A stretch of DNA of 29,628 nt from assembly GCA_019417045.1 (NCBI GenBank), contig DXWE01000006.1, positions 8,403 to 38,030 on the forward strand, written 5' to 3'. Both the position numbers and the translations under genes were made by a program. Each line of letters starts with the position of its first letter. Position 1 is the stretch's first letter. Origin of the DNA: Oscillospiraceae bacterium. GTDB lineage: Bacteria; Bacillota; Clostridia; Oscillospirales; Acutalibacteraceae. The notes below the pieces were generated by a model. That model did not search any database. It worked only from the letters and a program-made list of their open reading frames with translations, and was not told the origin of the DNA. Shown one piece after another: positions 1-7,718 of the stretch.

Positions 1-221
1 TTGCCGTCCTTGACGTTTTGCAGCCCCTGCCCGTTCATCACCCCGTCGTGATAGGCGACGGTGGCGTCCGGTGCGTGCCGGACGGGTGTGGCGGACGGGT
101 CCGCGGCGACCGTGCCGTTCCCGGTGGCAAACAGGACGGACAGCAGCATGGCGGCGCACAGCACCCCGGACAACAGGCATGCCATGGCCTTGTGACTCGT
201 GCGATGGGAACGCGTTTGCAT
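1..221 (-). CDS. Secreted protein, N-terminal fragment (runs off window)
   Basis: Only the first 73 or so codons are visible. The ATG at 221-219 follows a strong ribosome site (AAAGGAGAGG). The product opens with a basic stretch (KRSH-like, RSHRTSHK), then a hydrophobic core of about 20 residues (LLSGVLCAAMLLSVLF), then a small-residue region, which is a standard signal peptide. There is no convincing lipobox, so it is unlikely to be a lipoprotein solute-binding protein of the usual Gram-positive kind. It lies 57 bases after the YesN-like regulator on the same strand and probably belongs to the same sugar-uptake operon, so a secreted glycosidase or binding protein is plausible. The visible mature part is too short to assign a family. 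Confidence 0.6.
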   Translation of the reverse strand, partial: MQTRSHRTSHKAMACLLSGVLCAAMLLSVLFATGNGTVAADPSATPVRHAPDATVAYHDGVMNGQGLQNVKDG

Positions 222-278
222 ACTACCTCTCCTTTCAATCCTCTTTGGACAGAATAACCGGCTGCCTTGCACAACTGA

Positions 279-1856
279 TCATGGCGTCGCCCCTTTCCCG
301 CGTGCCGGCCTGGCCGCCCCTCCCGGGGGAGGGTCTTGGCCGTCCCGGTACTGGCTGGGGGTGAGCCCGAACATCTTTTTGAACAGCATGTTGAAATAGA
401 TCTGGCTCGAATATCCCACGGCCGCCGCCACGTCCACCAGCTTCATATTGGTCCCGCGCAGCATCCGCTTGGCTTTGGCCATGCGGTATTCGTTGATATA
501 GACCGTGATGGATTGCCCGGTCTCCTTTTTAAAGAGGGAGCTGATATAGGCCGGCGTGAGGCAGACCTGCTCCGCAAGATACTCGAGCGTCAGGTCCTGA
601 TCGTACTTCTCCTGGATACACTGGATCAATCTGGCGACACTCCGGCTGACGGGGCTGCCGCCCTGCTGCGCCTCCAGCTTTTCCAGCAGAGGGGTCAGAC
701 ACTGCTCAATCTCGTCGATACTCTGTGCACGGGACAGCGTGGCCATGACGGTCTCCATCTTTACCGGCAGCCGGTCGCCCGCATGCTCATAAAGGGCGTT
801 GACAATGTCCATGAACAGGTATTTGACATACAGGGAGCTGAACTGGTGGTTGACGGTCAGCACCTGCAGCAGCAGGGAGATTCCGTTTTGCACGGCAAGA
901 TACTGCTGGGCCTGAATATCCTGTACAATCGAGTCCAGCAGCGGCTTGATATCGATGGCGTGCGCCGGATCCACCACCCCCACCTGGGCGTCGGTGGACA
1001 CCCGGGTGGTCTCCCGGATGTAAAATTGCAGGTCCTTGAGCGAGAGGATCCGGTTGAGCTGGCTGTAGAGATGGTGGATCCCGTGGCCCCCCTCGCCGCA
1101 CACCGCCAACGCCACGCAGCCGGGGGACTGGGCGGTCAGCCAGTCCAGGAAGACGCGGTGCCAGCGGTCGAGTGAATACGGCTTATAATACGGATATTGA
1201 AAGGCCAGGAGGATCTGCCGGTCGTCGATCACGAACAGGTGGTACTCCCCGTCAGCCGCCGTGCGGACAAAATCCGTCAACCCCTGGTAATGGGAGAAGA
1301 AAAAGGGCTCCTTTAACGAGAGGTAATAAAGCACCGTCTCCCACTCCGCACGGCTGTCTGCAAAAAACGGGATCTGGGAGAGGGTGTCGTGTGAAAAATC
1401 CATGCCGTAAAAGATATCGTGGAACAACAGGTCGTGTTCATCCGGGGAGAACACCGGCGGCGGGGTCGCCTGTTGCCGCCGGCAAAGCCGCAGCACCCGC
1501 TCCATGACCTCCTGAAATTCTCCGATATCGATGGGCTTGAGCAGATACTGCACCGCCTCCAGGGAGATGGCACTGCGGGCGTATTCGAACTTGCTGTGCG
1601 CGCTGAACACGATGATCTTGATCTGAGGATACAGCGAGCGTGCGATCTGGCCCAGCTGCAGGCCGTTGAGCAAGGGCATTTCCACGTCGGTCATCAGGAT
1701 ATCGACGGGTTCCTCCTGGAGGAGCCTGCGGGCCTGTTCTCCGTCTGCCGCCTCCAGCACCCGCAGCGGGTACTCGAATTTTTGCACCAGCTTGTGAATA
1801 CCTTCCCGCACCTTCGCGCTGTCCTCCGCGATCAGGAGCGTGAATCTGTCGGACAT
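279..1856 (-). CDS. YesN-like response regulator, AraC-type DNA-binding
   Basis: A 525-residue two-component regulator. Residues 1-120 form a receiver domain, with acidic residues at 11-12, phospho-acceptor Asp57 in DILMTDVEMP and the conserved Lys107 in LLKPID. A middle region of about 270 residues has no motif I recognise, as is usual for YesN proteins. The last 100 residues are a double helix-turn-helix AraC domain (VAAAVGYSSQIYFNMLFKK, ending LTPSQYR). The ribosome site is GGGGGAAGG before the ATG at 1856. It sits 22 bases after the second ABC permease, so it is co-transcribed. Such regulators normally pair with a YesM-type histidine kinase and activate sugar ABC operons. No kinase is in the window; it may lie to the left. 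Confidence 0.92.
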   Translation of the reverse strand: MSDRFTLLIAEDSAKVREGIHKLVQKFEYPLRVLEAADGEQARRLLQEEPVDILMTDVEMPLLNGLQLGQIARSLYPQIKIIVFSAHSKFEYARSAISLEAVQYLLKPIDIGEFQEVMERVLRLCRRQQATPPPVFSPDEHDLLFHDIFYGMDFSHDTLSQIPFFADSRAEWETVLYYLSLKEPFFFSHYQGLTDFVRTAADGEYHLFVIDDRQILLAFQYPYYKPYSLDRWHRVFLDWLTAQSPGCVALAVCGEGGHGIHHLYSQLNRILSLKDLQFYIRETTRVSTDAQVGVVDPAHAIDIKPLLDSIVQDIQAQQYLAVQNGISLLLQVLTVNHQFSSLYVKYLFMDIVNALYEHAGDRLPVKMETVMATLSRAQSIDEIEQCLTPLLEKLEAQQGGSPVSRSVARLIQCIQEKYDQDLTLEYLAEQVCLTPAYISSLFKKETGQSITVYINEYRMAKAKRMLRGTNMKLVDVAAAVGYSSQIYFNMLFKKMFGLTPSQYRDGQDPPPGGAARPARGKGATP

Positions 1857-1878
1857 GACCCTTCCCCCTCGATGGAAA

Positions 1879-2763
1879 TCATCCCTTTACCGCACCGGTG
1901 ACGACGCCCGAAATCACATGTTTTTGCATGAGCAGATAGAAGATCGACAGCGGGGCGATTCCCAGCACCAGCATCGGGAACATGCCGGCCCAGTCCACGG
2001 AGAACTGGCCGATGTTGCGGTTGATCTCCAGCAGGATGGTGGCATTTTCCCGGCTCTGTAAAAAGAGCATGGGATTGAGATAGTCGTTCCAGACGCCGAG
2101 GGAGGTGATGATGGCCACGGTGGCGGTGATGGGCTTGAGGAGCGGAAATACCACCCGGAAAAACGTCTGGTAGACATTGCAGCCGTCGATCCGGGCCGCC
2201 TCGTCCAGCTCGATCGGGATGGTGGTACTGATAAAGCTCCTCATCAAAAACAGAGGCAGCACGGTGCAGCCGCCGGAATTGATTACCACCAGTCCGAAGA
2301 TGTTGTCCATCAGGCCCATCCCCCGCACCAGGTTGTACAGGCTGACCAGGCTGACCTGCCCGGGAATCATCAGTCCCGAGAGCACCAGCATAAAGACAAA
2401 CCGATTGAACCGGCTGCGGTAGCGGGTGATGGAATAGGCCGCCGCCGCCGCGATCAGGGTGGAGAAGATCACGGACAGGGAGGTGATGAGAAACGTGTTC
2501 AGAAAGGCCCGGGGATAGTTCATCTTGGTCCAGGCCGTGACATACTTGCTGAAATCCAGCGAGGTGGGGAGCGCGAACGGGTGCAGCGTCACCGCCTCCG
2601 CGTCCTTAAAGGTGGAGACGATCAGATAATAGACCGGGACCAGGAAGAGCGCGGCGAGCGCCCACAGGACAAGCCCCAGCACCAGATACCGGGCGGAAAA
2701 CCGCCGCTTTCTGTGAGGGGCAACGCGCTGCCGTAACCTCCCTGTGGATGTGACAGTGCTCAC
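1879..2763 (-). CDS. Carbohydrate ABC transporter permease, MalG/UgpE family
   Basis: Inner-membrane permease subunit of a CUT1-type sugar ABC importer, 294 residues with about six membrane segments. The family EAA loop is clear: EAARIDGCNVYQTFFRVVFP, the contact site for the cytoplasmic ATPase. I chose the GTG at 2763, which overlaps the stop of the upstream permease (GTGA) and has GGAGGAGG about 8 bases upstream. An ATG 18 bases further out would place the ribosome site inside the coding region. The GTGA overlap implies translational coupling and equal amounts of the two permeases. The C-terminus (QKHVISGVVTGAVKG) is typical of MalG-like proteins. The substrate cannot be told from sequence alone. 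Confidence 0.94.
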   Translation of the reverse strand: MSTVTSTGRLRQRVAPHRKRRFSARYLVLGLVLWALAALFLVPVYYLIVSTFKDAEAVTLHPFALPTSLDFSKYVTAWTKMNYPRAFLNTFLITSLSVIFSTLIAAAAAYSITRYRSRFNRFVFMLVLSGLMIPGQVSLVSLYNLVRGMGLMDNIFGLVVINSGGCTVLPLFLMRSFISTTIPIELDEAARIDGCNVYQTFFRVVFPLLKPITATVAIITSLGVWNDYLNPMLFLQSRENATILLEINRNIGQFSVDWAGMFPMLVLGIAPLSIFYLLMQKHVISGVVTGAVKG

Positions 2764-3689
2764 TGGATCGCCTCCTCCCATTTGCGCATGATGAGCATGA
2801 CCAGCCAGGTAAAGATCAGAACGATGATGAAGAAAATGACGCTGTAAGCGGCGCCCAGCGAGTATTGACCGCCGCCGATCGCCTGGTTGATGATCGACTG
2901 GATGATGGTGGAGGTGGCGTTAAAGGGCCCACCCCCGGTGGTGGAGACGATGATGTCATACACCTTGAGTCCGCCGACCAGCCCGGTGACCACAAGGACG
3001 TTGACAGAGGGATACAACAGCGGAAGCGTGATCCGGAAAAAGCTCTGGATCGGGCCGGCGCCGTCGATCCGGGCCGCCTCATAATAGGCGGGATCGATGC
3101 TCTGCAGGTTGGCCAGAATGATGACCATCGACCACCCGGTCCACTGCCACACCTGGGTGAAAATAATGGAGTACAGCGCGAGATCCGGGTCGCCGAAGAA
3201 GTTGATGGCAGGCAACCCCATCCCCTTCAGCAGATTGTTGATGGGGCCGTAGGCGGAGGTGGAAAACAGGAATCCCCACAGATACCCCACTACTATGGGG
3301 CTGAGCACGGCGGGAAAGAAGAAGATGCTCCGGAGAATGTTGCGGCCCCTCAGCTTGGTGTTGAGGAACACCGCCAGAGGCAGTGCCAGCAGGGTCTGCG
3401 CCACCGTCAGGATCACCGCGTACTGAATGGTGTGGAGAATGGCATCCATCTGGGTCTTGGTCTGGAACACGGTGAGGTAGTTCTTCAGCCCCGCAAAGCC
3501 GAAATCAAACATTTTCATGCTGGAATAATCGGTGAAGCTGTAAAAAAACGTGGACAAAAAGGGATAGATGACAAACAGGCCATAGAGCACCAGAAGCGGC
3601 AGCACCATGCTGTGGTAACTCAGGCTCTTGGCAAAATTCCGCTTGTGGCACTTCTGTGGTTGCGTCGATGCGCGTGCGATGGGGATCAC
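2760..3689 (-). CDS. Carbohydrate ABC transporter permease, MalF/UgpA family
   Basis: Partner permease of the CUT1 sugar importer, about 309 residues, six membrane segments, with the EAA loop EAARIDGAGPIQSFFRITLP. The frame opens at a GTG at 3713, but that codon lies inside the predicted start-site region: the -10 box is at 3718-3723, so transcription should begin near 3710. The GTG at 3689, with GGAG 8 bases upstream, is the better start, and it still leaves a basic cytoplasmic N-terminus before the first membrane helix. This is the first gene of the operon. Neither a solute-binding protein nor an ATPase is encoded with it in the window; CUT1 systems often share an MsmX-type ATPase encoded elsewhere. 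Confidence 0.9.
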   Translation of the reverse strand: MIPIARASTQPQKCHKRNFAKSLSYHSMVLPLLVLYGLFVIYPFLSTFFYSFTDYSSMKMFDFGFAGLKNYLTVFQTKTQMDAILHTIQYAVILTVAQTLLALPLAVFLNTKLRGRNILRSIFFFPAVLSPIVVGYLWGFLFSTSAYGPINNLLKGMGLPAINFFGDPDLALYSIIFTQVWQWTGWSMVIILANLQSIDPAYYEAARIDGAGPIQSFFRITLPLLYPSVNVLVVTGLVGGLKVYDIIVSTTGGGPFNATSTIIQSIINQAIGGGQYSLGAAYSVIFFIIVLIFTWLVMLIMRKWEEAIQ

Positions 3690-3705
3690 CTTCTCTGCTC
3701 CAACT

Positions 3706-3746
3706 TGGTACACGTCTATTGTACCAGAGAAGGAGACAAAGCAAAA
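3706..3746 (-). promoter_or_regulatory. Promoter and candidate operator of the sugar ABC operon
   Basis: Read on the minus strand, a TACAAT -10 box (3718-3723) lies 17 bases after a weak -35 (TTTTGC, 3741-3746). A perfect inverted repeat, TGGTACA-N7-TGTACCA (3706-3726), covers the -10 and the expected start of transcription, the usual place for a repressor operator. The weak -35 also fits activation by the YesN-like regulator. Confidence 0.6.
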
Positions 3747-4479
3747 CTCAAATATATTGCGAAATCTTAATATTTATTTGGATCGAAAATACCCTGTACA
3801 GCGACAGGTGCAGTGGGGAAAACCGATCCAGAGCAGACTGGGCAAATACGTAGGGAGACAGGCAGGCGGCCGGCAGTCCCCCGGGGGATTGCCGGCCGCC
3901 GAATACCCGGACCCGTGCTGCTCACGGGACTGTTTGGAGCCATCCGGAATGGGGACTGGTTTCACTCACAGGCCGGGCATAGTGCCAGGGATGTTCCCCC
4001 TGCCATCTCCATCCTTCCGCGGCAATTCTATAGGGATACTATAAGGATACTGATTCTTTTCCCTTTGTTCTTTAACAGTCCCACAGTGTATTGCCCTGCC
4101 GGATCCTGCGCCAACGCCTGCCTCTCACATTTGTCCTACAGCCATTCGGAAACCGCCATCGTGGACTCCCGCATTCAAACAGTTTATCCTTACCGTGTAC
4201 ATATAAGCCCCTCCGAGTCAAAGAGATGCGGGTCACATTTGCTGTGCAAGGATTCGGATGCCTTTTCGTTTAACACACGACAGGAGGGGGGCACCGTACA
4301 ATATATCATAACGGGTTCGGACCGTTTTGCTCTTTTCCGGATCAAGACACAGGTCAGAGCCGAAAGCCACTCGACAACACAATACAAGAAAATATCCGGA
4401 AGCCACAGGAATACGCGCTTTCCGGGTGTTTTACTGTGAGGCGAGACAAATGGACTCCTTGTGGTCGAGCTGGTAAGAT
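3747..4479. other. Gene-poor stretch
   Basis: About 730 bases between the ABC operon promoter and the tRNA-Pro terminator. I see no open frame with a ribosome site or protein-like composition on either strand. The only structure is the 36-bp palindrome at 3865-3900. Base composition falls and becomes more mixed after about 4020, and the stretch could hold a decayed gene. Confidence 0.4.
3865..3900. repeat. 36-bp near-perfect GC palindrome
   Basis: The arms GGCGGCCGGCA and TGCCGGCCGCC flank a core TCCCCC/GGGGGA. The 18 base pairs include a single G-T mismatch and leave no loop, so the DNA can form a cruciform or the RNA a very stable hairpin. Neither side carries a run of T, so it is not an ordinary intrinsic terminator of the ABC operon or of the tRNA. 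Confidence 0.75.
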
Positions 4480-4515
4480 AAAAAGGGGTCGGCAACTCAT
4501 TACGAATTGCCGACC
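4480..4515 (-). terminator. Intrinsic terminator of tRNA-Pro
   Basis: On the minus strand a 9-bp stem GGTCGGCAA/TTGCCGACC (4507-4515 with 4487-4495), with an 11-base loop, is followed by CC and a run of five T. It begins 8 bases beyond the tRNA CCA end. Confidence 0.85.
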
Positions 4516-4522
4516 GCAGGTC

Positions 4523-4599
4523 TGGTCGGAGTGATGTGACTTGAACACACGGCCTCTTGGTCCCGAACCAAGCGCTCTACCAAACTGAGCTACACCCCG
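4523..4599 (-). tRNA. tRNA-Pro (anticodon CGG)
   Basis: A full cloverleaf of 77 bases can be folded on the minus strand. The acceptor is CGGGGTG with CACTCCG (one G-T pair), the D-arm GCTC/GAGC, the anticodon stem CTTGG/CCAAG with loop TTCGGGA (anticodon CGG, reads CCG), and the T-arm GTGTG/CACAT around TTCAAGT. Discriminator A is followed by an encoded CCA. It has its own consensus promoter and terminator and is a single-gene unit. Confidence 0.95.
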
Positions 4600-4633
4600 A
4601 ATTAAACACGCTGCTTTTTCTGACAGCTTGACT

Positions 4634-4662
4634 ATTATACTGTACTTTTCCCAATTTGTCAA
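4634..4662 (-). promoter_or_regulatory. Consensus promoter of tRNA-Pro
   Basis: On the minus strand there is a perfect TTGACA (4657-4662), a 17-base spacer and a perfect TATAAT (4634-4639). The start of transcription would be about 28 bases before the tRNA. A perfect sigma-A match is typical of stable RNA genes. Confidence 0.92.
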
Positions 4663-4790
4663 ATGGTTTTTGCAAATTCCGCGCGACTGGCGGAAAAAGG
4701 CCTTCCAAGAGGAGGGAAACCGAACGATTTGCAGAGAAATCCCCCTATTTTCGGCCGCTCTGTGGCCTGTAATTTGGAGGATATCCCTCC

Positions 4791-4819
4791 TTGACGGGGC
4801 GGTGGGAAACCCGTATAAT
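4791..4819 (+). promoter_or_regulatory. Promoter of the PTS IIC gene
   Basis: TTGACG (4791-4796), a 17-base spacer and TATAAT (4814-4819). A short inverted repeat, GGAGG-N5-CCTCC (4776-4790), sits immediately before the -35 and could be an operator. Confidence 0.88.
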
Positions 4820-4849
4820 CAAAGGAAATGGGTGTGCGGAGGGTGAGGC

Positions 4850-5938
4850 ATGAACGCGATAAAGAGATATTTACACCGGGTATTCATCGACGGGCTGTCC
4901 GGCATGGCGCTCGGATTGTTTGCCACCTTGATCGTCGGGACGATTCTCGCGCAGATCGGCGCGCTGCTGGCGGGGACGGGTGTCGGCTGGTGCGTGCAGG
5001 TGGGCGGCTATATCAACATTGTAGCGGGCGTGGCCAAAGCGCTGACCGGTGCGGGGATTGGCGTCGGGGTCGCGGTCAAATTCAAGGAGTCGCCGCTCGT
5101 GGCGCTGTCCGCGGCGACAGCCGGCATGGTGGGCGCATTTGCTGCCACCATTCTGGACGGCGGAATCATCTCAGGCAGTGTCGCGACGTTTTCGGGGCCC
5201 GGTGAGCCGCTCGGCGCGTTTGTGGCGGCGTATGTGGCGATCGAGGTCGGCCATTTGGTGTCCGGCCGCACGAGGGTGGACATCCTGGTCACTCCGATCG
5301 TGACCATCGCGGTCGGCGCGGTTGTAGGGCTGTTACTCAGCCCGCCGATCTCCGCCTTCATGAACATGATCGGCAGCTGGATCAACTGGGGCACCGAGCA
5401 GCAGCCGGTGCTGATGGGGATTGTGGTCTCGGTGCTCATGGGTATGGCGCTGACCCTGCCGATCAGTTCCGCCGCCATCGGCATCTCGCTCGGGTTGTCG
5501 GGCATCGCGGCGGGGGCGGCGGTGGCCGGATGCAGCGCGCAGATGATCGGGTTTGCCGTGATGAGCTACCGGGAGAACCGGTTTGGCGGCCTGCTCGCGC
5601 AGGGGCTCGGCACCTCCATGCTGCAAATCCCGAACATCTTCCGCAAACCGATCCTGTGGTTGCCCCCCATCCTTGCGAGTGCCGTGACCGGCCCCCTGTC
5701 GTCCGCGCTGCTCGGGATGACGAGCAATGCCTCCGGTTCGGGCATGGGTACAGCCGGGCTGGTGGGCCAGATCATGACCTATCAGACCATGACCGCTGCG
5801 GGCGTGACCCCGCTCGTCACCCTGCTCGAGATTGTGTGCGTCCACGTGATACTGCCGGCGGCGATCTGCCTGTGTCTGTCGGAGGGGATGCGCAAACTCG
5901 GCTGGATCAAAAAGGGCGACCTGACCCTGCAGATGTAA
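4850..5938 (+). CDS. PTS transporter subunit IIC (EIIC_2 family)
   Basis: A 362-residue multispanning membrane protein rich in Gly, Ala and Ile, with roughly nine to ten hydrophobic segments starting at FIDGLSGMALGLFATLIVG. The whole length matches the PTS_EIIC_2 type of sugar-permease subunit, with features such as VAVKFKESPLVALSAATAGM and GMTSNASGSGMGTAGL. PTS IIC proteins carry the sugar while a IIB domain phosphorylates it, but no IIA or IIB domain is fused or encoded next door. It is a single-gene transcript with its own consensus promoter and terminator. It may use phosphoryl donors encoded elsewhere or act as a facilitator. The start has a GGAGGGTGAGG ribosome site. Confidence 0.9.
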   Translation: MNAIKRYLHRVFIDGLSGMALGLFATLIVGTILAQIGALLAGTGVGWCVQVGGYINIVAGVAKALTGAGIGVGVAVKFKESPLVALSAATAGMVGAFAATILDGGIISGSVATFSGPGEPLGAFVAAYVAIEVGHLVSGRTRVDILVTPIVTIAVGAVVGLLLSPPISAFMNMIGSWINWGTEQQPVLMGIVVSVLMGMALTLPISSAAIGISLGLSGIAAGAAVAGCSAQMIGFAVMSYRENRFGGLLAQGLGTSMLQIPNIFRKPILWLPPILASAVTGPLSSALLGMTSNASGSGMGTAGLVGQIMTYQTMTAAGVTPLVTLLEIVCVHVILPAAICLCLSEGMRKLGWIKKGDLTLQM

Positions 5939-5951
5939 GAGAGACTTCAAA

Positions 5952-5986
5952 GGCTCCGGCGCTGGAAGCGCTGGGGCCTGCTTTTC
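5952..5986 (+). terminator. Intrinsic terminator after the PTS IIC gene
   Basis: A 12-bp stem GGCTCCGGCGCT/AGCGCTGGGGCC with two G-T pairs and a 3-base loop is followed by TGCTTTTCT. It starts 13 bases after the stop codon. Confidence 0.8.
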
Positions 5987-6254
5987 TGCCTGTTCAGCCA
6001 TGATAGAGCTTCGGCGTCCGATACTGGGGCTTGCAGACGACGAGGATCCCGAGCCGTCGGAACATCTTGCCGCCCGCTGCGGGGAGGATCACCGAAGACT
6101 GCGCCTCACCGTGCTGCGGAAGTAGGTGCTTTCACAACGGTCAAAGAAGGCCAATCATCCGACCCCATCTCCGATCGGAGACAAGTTCGGATGATATGAG
6201 TATGGGAAGTGCTGACAAAACAGAGATACCACGGAAAACGCGAGTGAAAAGGCA
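5987..6254. other. Intergenic stretch at the edge of the AT-rich island
   Basis: No supported gene. An ATG-initiated frame of 41 codons (6000-6125, plus strand) has no ribosome site and follows a terminator, so I do not call it. Composition changes from GC-rich to AT-rich at about 6130. Confidence 0.35.
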
Positions 6255-6296
6255 AAATAAAAAACTGAGCCCGGAACGCAAATTGCGTCCAGGCTC
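6255..6296 (-). terminator. Intrinsic terminator downstream of the broken HTH regulator
   Basis: On the minus strand the stem AGCCTGGACGCA/TGCGTTCCGGGCT, with one mismatch and one bulge and a 3-base loop, is followed by CAG and TTTTTTATTTT. It lies about 235 bases after the regulator reading frame ends. A related but weaker hairpin (GCCTGGAG/CTCCGGGC) occurs at 8289-8315. Confidence 0.75.
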
Positions 6297-6529
6297 AACC
6301 TGGTGGAAGGGGCGATTAAAATCAATATTTTGTCGGAGATGGAAAGTCCCAATTCTACAAACTATGAAATCTGACCACTCCATTCTATTCCTGCCTTAGA
6401 TATTCCTTTTCTGTTTGGTTGCTCAGCCCAATATGGGAAGTGCTGCAAATAGTCTCTCTATTGAGGTTGGAAGAATCTCCATGTCATATCAAGATACACG
6501 GTCAAGATCTTCGAGGAATCCTCTCATAT

Positions 6530-7171
6530 TCAAAAAGGGGGTTCCAGGGTGTTCAGATGATATTCGGGATTGGGACCTTGAAACTCTACCAATTCCGGAA
6601 AACATATATCGCAGATTTCTTGACTGATAATGGCCTGCCCTCCAAAAATGCGAAAGACCGCCGCATCGTATTCACTGGAAATAATCATTGGTTTGGAATA
6701 AAGCTGACAGCACCATTTATATGCCACCTCGGGAATAACTGGCCTCAGCTTTCGAATCTCCACTGTTTTAGTTTCATCTGTCCAGCCACACCACTCGGTC
6801 TGTCCGCCATAGATAATTTCCCCATTCTGTTGTGTTGAAAAGATCCAAAAGTATGTCTTGTTTTCATCAAAATCATGTAACTCTCTGCTCTGAAGATAGT
6901 GTTTGTATATTTCGTTGTACTTTCCGGATTGGCGAATCTTTCCGTATTCTTCTTTGTTCTGATTTTTTAAACCGGATCATCCAAGCAAATAATCTGTCGA
7001 AACATCAAAATAGGTTGCTAATTTTACCAGGGTATTCGTATCGGGCAAGGATTTTCCTGTTTCGTAACGATAAATTGACTTATGCGTAACCCCAATAATC
7101 TCGCTCAGTTGTGCTTGACTTAAGCCCAGCGCAATACGAAGAGACTTTATTTTTTGTCCGGTAGTTTTCAT
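6530..7171 (-). pseudogene. XRE-family HTH regulator split by an in-frame TGA
   Basis: The start is the ATG at 7171, with AAAGGAGG 6 bases upstream. The first 64 codons encode a complete Cro/CI-type helix-turn-helix domain: MKTTGQKIKSLRIALGLSQ, then VTHKSIYRYETGKSLPD, ending FDVSTDYLLG. The frame then meets TGA (6977-6979) and continues open in the same frame for 148 more codons to 6530. The second half looks like real protein (NKEEYGKIRQSGKYNEIYKH, then WCGWTDETKTVEIRKLRPVI) and has no start codon with a ribosome site. DYLLG followed by Arg is common in this family, so a CGA-to-TGA change is the simplest history. Either this is a pseudogene, or a 64-residue DNA-binding protein is still made. 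The C-terminal part belongs to no family I know. Confidence 0.65.
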
Positions 7172-7458
7172 ATATGGCGCCTCCTTTTTCTCTTTAATGT
7201 TAAGATACAGGAATAGAAATAAAAAATAAATAGACAATTCTGTCCATAGGCCTCCCAAACAGAAAACCGCGTTTAAGTGAAATTAAAAAATGAGCTTACG
7301 GTTCCTCATGGCTTTTGCGGGATTCTACAGTAAGCGGCTAACCCCAAACAGGTACGAGCTTTTTACTTTGCGGCATCTCGATAACATTTCCCCACATATC
7401 AAGCCCTCCATGTTTTTTCTCATAGGTTCATGAGCAGTATTCCATGGAAGTTTCCGCA
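7172..7458. other. AT-rich intergenic stretch with a possible 19-codon ORF
   Basis: Upstream of the HTH regulator. On the minus strand a GGAGG site, 7 bases before an ATG (7397), opens a 19-codon frame ending at TAG 7338 (MWGNVIEMPQSK, ending VPVWG). It could be a small peptide, a truncated gene start or chance. I see nothing else. Confidence 0.3.
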
Positions 7459-7506
7459 AAAGAAAAGCTACATTTCAGCCTCATTTACAGGGCAAAAATG
7501 TAGCTT
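7459..7506 (-). terminator. Probable terminator of the 109-residue orphan gene
   Basis: On the minus strand a perfect 11-bp stem AAGCTACATTT/AAATGTAGCTT with a 20-base loop runs directly into TTCTTTT. The stem is AT-rich and the loop long, so efficiency may be modest. It lies about 210 bases after the orphan gene stop. Confidence 0.55.
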
Positions 7507-7522
7507 CCAATATGGAAACAGG

Positions 7523-7575
7523 GACTAAAAAAGATGCAACGCTTTATTTTGCTGTGGGACTTGAACCAACACAGT
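7523..7575. repeat. Direct-repeat copy and tRNA-Leu-like fragment
   Basis: Two elements match sequence beside tRNA-Leu. GACTAAAAAAGATGC (7523-7537) recurs exactly at 8234-8248. The 22 bases at 7554-7575 match the T-arm and part of the variable arm of tRNA-Leu (8401-8422) at 20 of 22 positions, in the same orientation and order. The fragment cannot fold as a tRNA, because no acceptor or anticodon arm follows. It may be a decayed attachment site or the remnant of a duplication. Confidence 0.5.
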
Positions 7576-7718
7576 CTTATTTACCTTTGAATATCTTGAA
7601 TTTCTAACCCTTTATGGAAACATTGAGCATACAGTGCAAAGCTCCAAATGCTTTCGAAAAAGTCTTCTGTTAATAATGAAAATTAACCGGTTTAAATCAC
7701 ACATTCAATTTTTATCTG

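Noticed and set aside
3813..4439. Open frame of about 200 codons in the gene-poor stretch
   Set aside because: No ribosome site, runs through the 36-bp palindrome, and composition is not protein-like.
6000..6125. ATG-initiated frame of 41 codons after the PTS terminator
   Set aside because: No ribosome site or promoter; short open frames are expected in GC-rich DNA.
6977..6979. TGA read as selenocysteine in the HTH regulator
   Set aside because: The position follows a DNA-binding domain, not a redox site, and I see no convincing insertion hairpin; a nonsense change is simpler.
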